A stretch of DNA of 64,000 nucleotides from Streptomyces iranensis (lineage in GTDB: Bacteria > Actinomycetota > Actinomycetes > Streptomycetales > Streptomycetaceae), in assembly GCF_017874715.1 (NCBI RefSeq), contig NZ_JAGGLR010000025.1, positions 62,001 through 126,000 of the forward strand, given 5' to 3'. The number at the start of each line of letters is the position of its first letter. Position 1 is the first letter of the stretch. Shown here piece after piece: positions 53,201 to 61,257 of the stretch. Both the position numbers and the translations under genes were made by a program. Under the pieces are notes generated by a model. The model did no database searches and was not told the origin of the DNA. It saw only the letters and a list, made by a program, of their open reading frames with translations.

Positions 53201-53857
53201 ATGGCGACGACAGTGATGGACGACGTGGAGTCCGGCGAGGCGCGGGAGGGCGCGCGGGCCGGGACGGGAGGCAGTCGTGCCTTCGCCCTTCTGCTCGTGA
53301 TCACCGGGGCGCTGGGACTGCTGGCCGCCTGGGTCATCACGATCGACAAGAACAAGATCCTCGAGTACAAGGCCGACGGTAAGGTCTTCACGCCCGGTTG
53401 CAGCCTCAACCCCGTCGTCTCCTGCGGCAACATCATGGAGAGCGACCAGGCGCAGGCGTTCGGCTTCCCGAACCCGATGCTCGGCCTCGTCGCCTACGCC
53501 ATCGTGATCTGCGTGGGCATGTCGCTGCTGACCGGGGCGCGCTTCCCGCGCTGGTACTGGCTGACCTTCAACGCGGGCACCCTCTTCGGCGTCGGCTTCG
53601 TGACCTGGCTCCAGTACGAGTCGCTGTACGTCATCGGCTCGCTGTGCCTGTGGTGCTGCCTCGCCTGGGTCGCCACCATCGTGATGTTCTGCTACGTCAC
53701 CGGCCACAACCTCAAGCACGGCTACCTCCCCGCGCCGGACGGGCTGCGGCGCGGGCTCATGGAGTTCCACTGGGTGGTCCCGGTGGTGTGGATCGGCGTC
53801 ATCGGCATGCTGATCCTGACCCGCTGGTGGGATTTCTGGACGGGCGCCCAGGGCTGA
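53201..53857 (+). CDS. Vitamin K epoxide reductase-family membrane protein
   Basis: A 218-residue VKOR homologue with four or five helices. SCGNIM supplies the first loop cysteine, and CLWCC is the CxxC redox centre (about residues 153-156). Such proteins reoxidise a periplasmic DsbA-type partner using quinone. ATG at 53201 begins just before the acidic N-terminus; the nearest DsbA-like gene in the window (10737) lacks a signal peptide, so the partner is elsewhere. Confidence 0.9.
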   Translation: MATTVMDDVESGEAREGARAGTGGSRAFALLLVITGALGLLAAWVITIDKNKILEYKADGKVFTPGCSLNPVVSCGNIMESDQAQAFGFPNPMLGLVAYAIVICVGMSLLTGARFPRWYWLTFNAGTLFGVGFVTWLQYESLYVIGSLCLWCCLAWVATIVMFCYVTGHNLKHGYLPAPDGLRRGLMEFHWVVPVVWIGVIGMLILTRWWDFWTGAQG

Positions 53858-53919
53858 GCCCGCATCCTCCGGACCCTGCGCGCGGCGGCGTTGTCGGTGG
53901 CTTGGCATAGGCTTCCCGG

Positions 53920-55305
53920 GTGGAGCCAGACCTGTTCACCGCCGCCGCAGAGGACCGCCAGGAGAAGGATCCGGCCAGCAGTCCGCTGGCCGTGCGGATG
54001 CGTCCGCGCACCCTCGACGAGGTCGTGGGCCAGCAGCATCTGCTGCGCCCGGGATCCCCGCTGCGGCGGCTCGTGGGCGAGGGCGGTGGGGGTCCGGCCG
54101 GGCCGTCGTCGGTGATCCTCTGGGGCCCGCCGGGCATCGGCAAGACGACGCTGGCGTATGTGGTCAGCCAGGCCACCCAGAAGCGCTTCGTCGAGCTGTC
54201 GGCAATCACTGCGGGGGTCAAGGAGGTCCGGGCCGTCATCGACGGCGCGCGCCGCTCCTCCGGGGCGTACGGGCGGGACACCGTGCTCTTCCTGGACGAG
54301 ATCCACCGCTTCAGCAAGGCCCAGCAGGACTCGCTGCTGCCCGCCGTGGAGAACCGCTGGGTGACGCTGATCGCGGCCACCACCGAGAATCCGTACTTCT
54401 CCGTGATCTCCCCGCTGCTCTCCCGCTCGCTGCTGCTCACCCTCGAGCCGCTGACCGACGACGATCTGCGCGGGCTGCTGCGGCGCGCGCTCACCGACGA
54501 GCGCGGGCTCGGCGGGGCGGTCACCCTCCCCGAGGACGCCGAGGCGCATCTGCTGCGGATAGCGGGCGGCGACGCCCGGCGGGCGCTCACCGCGCTGGAG
54601 GCGGGCGCCGGGGCGGCCCTCGACAAGGGCGAGTCCGAGGTCACGCTCACCTCGCTGGAGGAGGCGGTCGACCGGGCCGCGGTGAAGTACGACCGCGCCG
54701 GGGACCAGCACTACGACGTGGCCAGCGCCCTCATCAAGTCCATCCGCGGCTCGGACGTGGACGCGGCGCTGCACTATCTGGCGCGGATGATCGAGGCGGG
54801 GGAGGACCCGCGGTTCATCGCCCGCCGGCTGATGATCTCGGCGAGCGAGGACATCGGCCTGGCCGATCCCACCGCCCTGCCCACCGCCGTGGCCGCGGCG
54901 CAGGCGGTCGCCCTGATCGGCTTCCCGGAGGCCGCGCTCACCCTGAGCCACGCCACCATCGCCCTGGCGCTCGCGCCCAAGTCCAACGCCGCCACCACCG
55001 CGATCGGAGCCGCGCTGGCCGATGTGCGGGCGGGCCTGGCCGGGCCGGTGCCGCCGCATCTGCGCGACGGCCACTACCAGGGAGCCAAGAAGCTGGGCCA
55101 CGCGCAGGGCTATCTCTATCCGCACGATCTGCCGGGCGGCATCGCGGCGCAGCAGTACGCACCGGACGAGATCCACGGCAAGCGGTACTACGAGCCCACG
55201 CGGTACGGGGCCGAGGCGCGGTACGCGGATGTGGTGGAGCGGGTGCGGGCACGGCTGCGCGGCGACCCGCCGCCGTCCGCCGACGGCCAGGCCCCGGCCA
55301 CGTAG
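53920..55305 (+). CDS. rarA: Replication-associated recombination protein RarA
   Basis: A 461-residue AAA+ ATPase (MgsA/WRNIP1 family). DEVVGQQHLL, Walker A GPPGIGKTTLAYV, Walker B VLFLDEIHRFSKAQQD, sensor 1 IAATTENPYFSV, and the C-terminal tetramerisation part with SFG-type repeats SEDIGLADPTAL and QGYLYPHDLPGG. Acts at stalled forks. GTG at 53920; TAGGCT about 10 bp upstream suggests a leaderless message. Confidence 0.93.
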   Translation: MEPDLFTAAAEDRQEKDPASSPLAVRMRPRTLDEVVGQQHLLRPGSPLRRLVGEGGGGPAGPSSVILWGPPGIGKTTLAYVVSQATQKRFVELSAITAGVKEVRAVIDGARRSSGAYGRDTVLFLDEIHRFSKAQQDSLLPAVENRWVTLIAATTENPYFSVISPLLSRSLLLTLEPLTDDDLRGLLRRALTDERGLGGAVTLPEDAEAHLLRIAGGDARRALTALEAGAGAALDKGESEVTLTSLEEAVDRAAVKYDRAGDQHYDVASALIKSIRGSDVDAALHYLARMIEAGEDPRFIARRLMISASEDIGLADPTALPTAVAAAQAVALIGFPEAALTLSHATIALALAPKSNAATTAIGAALADVRAGLAGPVPPHLRDGHYQGAKKLGHAQGYLYPHDLPGGIAAQQYAPDEIHGKRYYEPTRYGAEARYADVVERVRARLRGDPPPSADGQAPAT

Positions 55306-55359
55306 CGGCCGGGCCCCGCCCTCGTCGTACGGGCCCCCGCGTCGTCATGGCGGACGTCC

Positions 55360-56262
55360 TCAGCCCGTCGCCGCGTCGAACAGGGAGTGCATCGCGTATC
55401 GCAGCTCGGACACGTTCCGCACCGGCTCGGGAAAGTCGAAGCGCGCGTCGAACGGCCGGTCCGCCTCGTCCGTGAAGCGCACCCGCAGACCGAAGCGGTC
55501 CAGCGCCACCGGGGTGGCCGGGCCCCGGGTGCAGACCAGGCCGGAGCGGTCGCCGAGCAGCGCGCACAGCCCGCGCACCTGCTCACTGTGGGCGGCGTGC
55601 AGATGCTGGAGCAGATCGGCCTCGTGCCGGACCAGCGGATCGGGGTCGGCCGAGGCGAAGTCGTCCGGCTCGACGCCGTCCGCGCCCCACAGGTCGTCCA
55701 CGCACGCCTCGCCGACCTCCAGCCGCAGCAGCGCCCAGGCGGCTCTCCCGGCGGGCCCCACCCCGGTGGCCGGCCCACCGCGCCGCGGCGGCCGCGGCGC
55801 CTGATCGAGGCCGAGCAGCTCGCCCACCGGATGCCGCTCGGCCAGCAGCGCCGCCGCGGTGCGGGTGCGCTCGCCGCAGGGGACGGGGGTGAGCCAGCCG
55901 GCCACCCAGGCGCGGCCGCGGATCCGGTGGGGCATCGCGACGGGGGCGACGTCGGTGATCTCCATCACGCAGGTCAGCTCGTCGTCCTGGGCGTGGGCGG
56001 CGGCGCGGGCGGCGGGGGAGGCGCTGGGCATCAGCAACAGCACGTCCCCGTCCGGGGCGACCGTACGGGCGGCGGGACCGTCCACCCCCAGGTCGTCCAG
56101 GGCCTCGATTCCGGGAATCGTCAACGAAGCCGTAGCCTTGGATTCAACGAGAGTACGTACGCGCTCTGCCGGTGTGGGCCGCAGGGTGCTTTCCATGGGA
56201 CGCGGCTGACCCTCCTCGGGGCTCTGACCAGTGCTGGGCAGGGGGATCCCAGGTCGAAACAT
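55360..56262 (-). CDS. DUF2470 protein, iron-controlled
   Basis: A 300-residue protein. The C-terminal part (about 215-300), with DFASADPDPLVRHEADLLQH, then RFGLRVRFTDEADRPFDARFDFPEPV and LRYAMHSLFDAAT, matches the DUF2470 domain found in HugZ-type haem-utilisation proteins. The N-terminal part resembles an FMN-binding split barrel. ATG at 56262 follows CGAGGAGAAC. An iron box lies 14 bp further upstream, so expression should rise when iron is scarce. Haem binding or degradation is a reasonable guess, not shown. Confidence 0.8.
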   Translation of the reverse strand: MFRPGIPLPSTGQSPEEGQPRPMESTLRPTPAERVRTLVESKATASLTIPGIEALDDLGVDGPAARTVAPDGDVLLLMPSASPAARAAAHAQDDELTCVMEITDVAPVAMPHRIRGRAWVAGWLTPVPCGERTRTAAALLAERHPVGELLGLDQAPRPPRRGGPATGVGPAGRAAWALLRLEVGEACVDDLWGADGVEPDDFASADPDPLVRHEADLLQHLHAAHSEQVRGLCALLGDRSGLVCTRGPATPVALDRFGLRVRFTDEADRPFDARFDFPEPVRNVSELRYAMHSLFDAATG

Positions 56263-56276
56263 GCGTTCTCCTCGGC

Positions 56277-56295
56277 TAAGGTAAGGCTCACCTAA
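56277..56295. promoter_or_regulatory. Iron box (DmdR1/IdeR operator)
   Basis: TAAGGTAAGGCTCACCTAA matches the actinobacterial iron-box consensus TTAGGTTAGGCTCACCTAA at 17 of 19 positions. It lies between the divergent DUF2470 gene (start 56262) and rpsD (start 56318), placing it over the DUF2470 promoter. Confidence 0.85.
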
Positions 56296-56317
56296 CTTAC
56301 ATGGAGGTTCGTTCCCC

Positions 56318-56929
56318 GTGAACCAGTCGCGTCCCAAGGTCAAGAAGTCGCGGGCGCTCGGCATCGCTCTGACCCCGAAGGCCGTCAAGTACTTCGAGGC
56401 ACGCCCCTACCCGCCGGGTGAGCACGGCCGTGGCCGCAAGCAGACCAGTGACTACAAGGTCCGGTTGCTGGAGAAGCAGCGGCTGCGCGCCCAGTACGAC
56501 ATCAGCGAGCGCCAGATGGTCCGCGCCTACGACCGCGCCCGTAAGGCCGGAGGCAAGACGGGCGAGTCGCTGGTCATCGAGCTCGAGCGCCGTCTGGACG
56601 CGCTCGTTCTGCGGTCGGGCATCGCCCGCACCATCTACCAGTCCCGCCAGATGGTCACCCACGGCCACATCGAGGTCAACGGCCGCAAGGTCGACAAGCC
56701 GTCCTTCCGGGTCCGCCCGGACGACGTGGTGATGGTCCGCGAGCGCAGCCGCGAGAAGGTCCCCTTCCAGGTGGCGCGCGAGGGTGGCTACGCCCCCGAC
56801 GGCGAGACCCCGCGCTACCTCCAGGTCAACCTGAAGGCGCTCGCCTTCCGCCTGGACCGGGACCCCAACCGCAAGGAGATCCCGGTGATCTGCGACGAGC
56901 AGCTCGTCGTCGAGTACTACGCCCGCTGA
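56318..56929 (+). CDS. rpsD: 30S ribosomal protein S4
   Basis: A 203-residue S4. It has the RNA-binding S4 domain (ERRLDALVLRSGIARTIYQSRQMVTHGHIEVNG) and ends VICDEQLVVEYYAR. The N-terminus (SRPKVKKSRALGIALTPK) lacks the four zinc cysteines of C-plus S4, so it is a zinc-free version as usual in many actinobacteria. GTG at 56318 follows ATGGAGG at long spacing. The 5' end of its message or promoter lies beside the iron box. Confidence 0.95.
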   Translation: MNQSRPKVKKSRALGIALTPKAVKYFEARPYPPGEHGRGRKQTSDYKVRLLEKQRLRAQYDISERQMVRAYDRARKAGGKTGESLVIELERRLDALVLRSGIARTIYQSRQMVTHGHIEVNGRKVDKPSFRVRPDDVVMVRERSREKVPFQVAREGGYAPDGETPRYLQVNLKALAFRLDRDPNRKEIPVICDEQLVVEYYAR

Positions 56930-56955
56930 TCCGGCGGAGCGGACCGTACGCACCC

Positions 56956-57005
56956 AAGCCCGCGGGTTCCCCCTCGACACCGGTCGACGGGGAACCCGCG
57001 GGCTT
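56956..57005 (+). terminator. rpsD terminator
   Basis: AAGCCCGCGGGTTCCCC pairs perfectly over 17 bp with GGGGAACCCGCGGGCTT, with an inner TCGAC/GTCGA stem. Confidence 0.9.
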
Positions 57006-57227
57006 GTCCGATGGCGGGTCCGGACCGGGCGCCCGGCGGCCGTTATGCGTTTCGGGTGCGCGTCCGCGGCGCGATAAGGTCGATACCTGCCGCCCGCACC
57101 CGGATACCGCCCGAGAGCGGCGGGCGGCGGACGACGCCGAACGACGCGTCATCACGACACGTCGGCGCGCCGAGAGCACGACCAAAACGAGACAACGACG
57201 ACGAGCGGCGACAGGGAGCGGTGCGAC

Positions 57228-57674
57228 GTGTCCGGTGGAGAGGTGGCCGGGATCCTCGTGGCCGTCTTCTGGGCGATCCTGGTGTCCTTCCTGGCGCTGG
57301 CGCTGGTGAGGCTGGCCCAGACGCTCAAGGCGGCCACCAGGCTGGTGGCGGAGGTCACCGAGCAGGCGGTGCCGCTGCTGAGCGAGGCGTCCGCGACCGT
57401 GCGCGAGGCCAACACCCAGCTCGCCCGGGTGGACTCGATCGCCTCCGACGTCCAGGAGGTCACCTCCAACGCCTCCGCGCTCTCCTCGACCGTCTCCACC
57501 GCCTTCGGCGGACCGCTGGTCAAGGTGGCCGCGTTCGGCTACGGCGTCCGGCGGGCGATCGGCCGCAAGGGGCGGGCGGAGGAGGGACCCGCGCCCGCGC
57601 GCAACGTCGTCATCGGCAAGACCCTGCCGTCCGCCCGCTGGGGCGGCCGCCGCAACCGTGGATCGAAGGGCTGA
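57228..57674 (+). CDS. DUF948 membrane-anchored protein
   Basis: A 148-residue protein with an N-terminal helix (GILVAVFWAILVSFLALALV) and a heptad-rich domain (VTEQAVPLLSEASATVREANTQLARVDS shown partly) of the DUF948 type, then a basic tail. GTG at 57228. It precedes a small conserved gene and alaS with minimal gaps, likely one operon. Function unknown. Confidence 0.87.
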   Translation: MSGGEVAGILVAVFWAILVSFLALALVRLAQTLKAATRLVAEVTEQAVPLLSEASATVREANTQLARVDSIASDVQEVTSNASALSSTVSTAFGGPLVKVAAFGYGVRRAIGRKGRAEEGPAPARNVVIGKTLPSARWGGRRNRGSKG

Positions 57675-57682
57675 CAGACCGG

Positions 57683-58012
57683 ATGTTCCGCCGCACATTC
57701 TGGTTCACCACCGGCGTCGCCGCCGGGGTGTGGGCCACCACCAAGGTCAACCGCAAGCTCAACCAGCTCACCCCGGAGAGCCTGGCGGCGCAGGCCGCCG
57801 ACCGCGCAGTGCTGGCGGGCCGGCGGATCAAGGTCTTCGCCCTCGACGTACGGGACGGCATGGCCGACCGCGAGGCCGCGCTCAAGGACGCGCTCGGACT
57901 CTCCGCGCCACCGCCGGACGACCGTAAGCGGCTCCCGGCCCAGCGGGGCCGGTCCGAGCTGACCCGCACCACCCCCTACAAGCTCCACAAAGCCGGAAAT
58001 GAGGACCACTGA
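57683..58012 (+). CDS. Small conserved protein upstream of alaS (DUF6167-like)
   Basis: A 109-residue protein starting MFRRTFWFTTGVAAGVWATTKVNRKLNQL, one N-terminal hydrophobic segment then helices (AADRAVLAGRRIKVFALDVRDGM). It starts 8 bp after the DUF948 stop and overlaps alaS by one base (TGATG, 58010-58014). Conserved in Streptomyces at this place; role unknown. Confidence 0.82.
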   Translation: MFRRTFWFTTGVAAGVWATTKVNRKLNQLTPESLAAQAADRAVLAGRRIKVFALDVRDGMADREAALKDALGLSAPPPDDRKRLPAQRGRSELTRTTPYKLHKAGNEDH

Positions 58013-60699
58013 TGGAGTCGGCTGAAATCCGCCGCCGCTGGCTGCGCTTCTTCGAGGAGCGCGGGCACACCGTCGTGCCGTCGGCGTCGCTCATCGCGGA
58101 CGACCCGACGCTGCTGCTGGTCCCCGCGGGCATGGTGCCCTTCAAGCCGTACTTCCTCGGTGAGGTCAAGCCGCCCTTCGACCGCGCCGTCAGCGTGCAG
58201 AAGTGCGTACGCACCCCGGACATCGAAGAGGTCGGCAAGACCACCCGCCACGGCACCTTCTTCCAGATGTGCGGGAACTTCTCGTTCGGTGACTACTTCA
58301 AGGAAGGCGCCATCAAGTACGCCTGGGAGCTGCTGACCGGCTCCCAGGAGGAGGGTGGCTACGGCCTCGACCCCGAGCGGCTGTGGATCACCGTCTACGA
58401 GCAGGACGACGAGGCCGAGCGCATCTGGCGCGAGGTGATCGGCGTCCCCTCGACACGTATCCAGCGGCTGGGCATGGGCCCGAACTACTGGTCCATGGGC
58501 GTCCCCGGTCCCTGCGGCCCCTGCTCCGAGATCAACTACGACCGTGGTCCGGAGTTCGGCGAGGAGGGCGGCCCGGCCGTCAACGACGAGCGCTACGTGG
58601 AGATCTGGAACCTGGTCTTCATGCAGTACGAGCGCGGTCCGGGCGAGGGCAAGGAGAACTTCCCGATCCTCGGCGAGCTCCCCAGCAAGAACATCGACAC
58701 CGGTCTCGGCCTCGAGCGCCTGGCGATGATCCTGCAGGGCGTGCGGAACATGTACGAGACCGACACCCTGCGCGTCGTCATGGACAAGGCCACCGAGCTG
58801 ACCGGGGTCGCCTACGGCGCCGCCCAGACTTCCGACGTTTCGCTGCGCGTGGTCGCCGACCACATGCGCACCTCCGTCATGCTCATCGGCGACGGCGTCA
58901 CCCCCGGCAACGAGGGCCGCGGCTATGTGCTGCGCCGCATCATGCGCCGCGCCATCCGCAACATGCGCATCCTCGGCGCCACCGAGCCGGTCGTCGGCGA
59001 GCTCGTCGACGTCGTCCTCAAGACGATGGGCCAGCAGTACCCGGAGCTGCTCACCGACCGCAAGCGCATCGAGACCGTCGCCCTCGCCGAGGAGTCGGCC
59101 TTCCTCAAGACGCTCAAGGCCGGCACCAACATCCTCGACACCGCCGTCACCGACACCAAGGCCGCCGGTGGCAGCGTGCTCCCCGGCGACAAGGTGTTCC
59201 TGCTCCACGACACCTGGGGCTTCCCCGTGGACCTCACCCTCGAGATGGCCGCCGAACAGGGCCTCTCGGTGGACGAGGAGGGCTTCCGCCGCCTGATGAA
59301 GGAGCAGCGGGAGCGCGCCAAGGCCGACGCCAGGGCCAAGAAGACCGGCCATGCCGACCTGTCCGCCTACCGCGAGGTGGCCGACAGCTCAGGCCTGACC
59401 GAATTCACCGGCTACCTGCACACCGAGGGCGAGTCCACCGTCGTCGGTCTGCTGGTCGACGGGGTGTCCTCGCCCGCCGCCACCGAGGGCGACGAGGTCG
59501 AGGTCGTCCTGGACCGCACCCCGTTCTACGCCGAGGGCGGCGGCCAGCTCGCCGACACCGGCCGGATCAAGCTGGACACCGGCGCCGTGGTGGAGGTCCG
59601 GGACGTCCAGCAGCCGGTGCCCGGCGTCAGCGTGCACAAGGGTGTCGTCCAGGTCGGCGAGGTCACGGTCGGCGCCGGGGCCCACGCCCGGATCGACATC
59701 AAGCGCCGCCGTGCCATCGCCCGCGCCCACAGCGCCACCCACCTCACCCACCAGGCGCTGCGCGACGCCCTGGGCCCGACCGCCGCCCAGGCCGGTTCGG
59801 AGAACTCGCCCGGCCGCTTCCGCTTCGACTTCGGCTCGCCGACCGCCGTGCCCGGCGCGGTCCTCACGGACGTCGAGCAGAAGATCAACGAGGTGCTCTC
59901 GCGCGAGCTCGACGTCACCGCCGAGGTGATGAGCATGGACGACGCCAAGAAGCAGGGCGCCATCGCCGAGTTCGGCGAGAAGTACGGCGACCGGGTGCGC
60001 GTGGTGACCATCGGCGACTTCTCCAAGGAGCTGTGCGGTGGCACGCATGTGCACAACACCGCTCAGCTGGGTCTGGTGAAGCTGCTCGGAGAGTCTTCCA
60101 TCGGCTCCGGGGTGCGCCGGGTCGAGGCCCTGGTGGGCGTGGACGCCTACAACTTCCTCGCCCGGGAGCACACGGTCGTCTCCCAGCTCACCGACCTGGT
60201 CAAGGGCCGACCCGAGGAGCTCCCGGAGAAGATCTCCGGCATGCTGAGCAAGCTCAAGGAGGCCGAGAAGGAGATCGAGCGGTTCCGCGCCGAGAAGGTG
60301 CTGCAGGCCGCCGCCGGTCTCGTCCAGGGCGCCAAGGACGTCCGGGGCGTGGCCCTGGTCGCCGCCAAGGTGCCGGACGGCACCTCCGCCGACGATCTGC
60401 GCAAGCTGGTCCTGGACGTGCGCGGCCGGCTGGATCAACTGTCGGGGGCCGTCGACCGCCCGGCCGTCGTCGCCCTCTTCACCGTGGCGAACAGCCGTCC
60501 GCTGACCGTCATCGCCACCAACGAGGCCGCCCGTGAGCGCGGGCTCAAGGCCGGTGACCTGGTCCGCACCGCCGCCAAGACGCTCGGCGGCGGAGGCGGC
60601 GGCAAGCCGGACGTGGCCCAGGGCGGCGGGCAGAACCCGGGGGCCGTCGGCGAGGCCATCGAGGCCGTCGAGCGGCTCGTCGCGGAATCGGACCGGTAG
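58012..60699 (+). CDS. alaS: Alanyl-tRNA synthetase
   Basis: An 895-residue class II synthetase. Motif 1 region (RWLRFFEERGHTVVPSASLI), motif 2 TRHGTFFQMCGNFSFGDYFK, motif 3 around GLGLERLAMILQG, the editing domain with HSATHLTHQALR and LCGGTHVHNT (HxxxH ... CxxxH zinc site), and the C-Ala domain with a GGGGGKPDVAQGGG end. ATG at 58012. Confidence 0.97.
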   Translation: MESAEIRRRWLRFFEERGHTVVPSASLIADDPTLLLVPAGMVPFKPYFLGEVKPPFDRAVSVQKCVRTPDIEEVGKTTRHGTFFQMCGNFSFGDYFKEGAIKYAWELLTGSQEEGGYGLDPERLWITVYEQDDEAERIWREVIGVPSTRIQRLGMGPNYWSMGVPGPCGPCSEINYDRGPEFGEEGGPAVNDERYVEIWNLVFMQYERGPGEGKENFPILGELPSKNIDTGLGLERLAMILQGVRNMYETDTLRVVMDKATELTGVAYGAAQTSDVSLRVVADHMRTSVMLIGDGVTPGNEGRGYVLRRIMRRAIRNMRILGATEPVVGELVDVVLKTMGQQYPELLTDRKRIETVALAEESAFLKTLKAGTNILDTAVTDTKAAGGSVLPGDKVFLLHDTWGFPVDLTLEMAAEQGLSVDEEGFRRLMKEQRERAKADARAKKTGHADLSAYREVADSSGLTEFTGYLHTEGESTVVGLLVDGVSSPAATEGDEVEVVLDRTPFYAEGGGQLADTGRIKLDTGAVVEVRDVQQPVPGVSVHKGVVQVGEVTVGAGAHARIDIKRRRAIARAHSATHLTHQALRDALGPTAAQAGSENSPGRFRFDFGSPTAVPGAVLTDVEQKINEVLSRELDVTAEVMSMDDAKKQGAIAEFGEKYGDRVRVVTIGDFSKELCGGTHVHNTAQLGLVKLLGESSIGSGVRRVEALVGVDAYNFLAREHTVVSQLTDLVKGRPEELPEKISGMLSKLKEAEKEIERFRAEKVLQAAAGLVQGAKDVRGVALVAAKVPDGTSADDLRKLVLDVRGRLDQLSGAVDRPAVVALFTVANSRPLTVIATNEAARERGLKAGDLVRTAAKTLGGGGGGKPDVAQGGGQNPGAVGEAIEAVERLVAESDR

Positions 60700-60701
60700 G
60701 C

Positions 60702-61166
60702 GTGCGACGCGGCAGGCGGATCGCCATCGACGTCGGGGACGCCCGGATCGGGGTCGCCTCGTGCGACCCCGACGGGATCCTCGCCACCCCCGTGGAGACC
60801 GTGCCGGGACGCGACATCCCGGCCGCCCACAAGCGGCTCGTGGCGATCGTCGAGGAGTACGAACCGATCGAGGTGGTGGTCGGCCTGCCGCGCTCGCTCA
60901 ACGGGCGCGAGGGGCCGGCCGCGGCCAAAGTGCGCACCTTCGCGCGCGAGTTGGCGCGGCGGGTCAACCCGGTGCCGGTACGGCTCGTCGACGAGCGTAT
61001 GACCACTGTCACAGCGTCCCAGGGGCTGCGCGCCTCCGGGATGACATCCAAGAAGGGCCGTGCCGTCGTTGACCAGGCGGCGGCCGTGGTGATCCTGCAG
61101 AGCGCGCTGGAGACCGAGCGGGTCTCGGAGAGGGCCCCCGGGGAAGCCGTCGAAGTGGTCATCTGA
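60702..61166 (+). CDS. ruvX: Holliday junction resolvase-like RuvX/YqgF
   Basis: A 154-residue RNase H-fold protein. RIAIDVGDARIGVASCDPDG carries the first catalytic Asp, EVVVGLPRSLNG follows, and LVDERMTTVTASQGLR and VDQAAAVVILQSAL hold the remaining acidic residues. Family roles include 16S rRNA 5'-end processing. GTG at 60702, 2 bp after alaS. Confidence 0.93.
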   Translation: MRRGRRIAIDVGDARIGVASCDPDGILATPVETVPGRDIPAAHKRLVAIVEEYEPIEVVVGLPRSLNGREGPAAAKVRTFARELARRVNPVPVRLVDERMTTVTASQGLRASGMTSKKGRAVVDQAAAVVILQSALETERVSERAPGEAVEVVI

Positions 61167-61257
61167 TCGCGATACGGTAACGTTCCGCGCGGCATGGCCG
61201 CCGCCGCCCGTGCCACGCACACGCCGAGCGGTGACCACCTCCGTCGCTAGGGGACCG

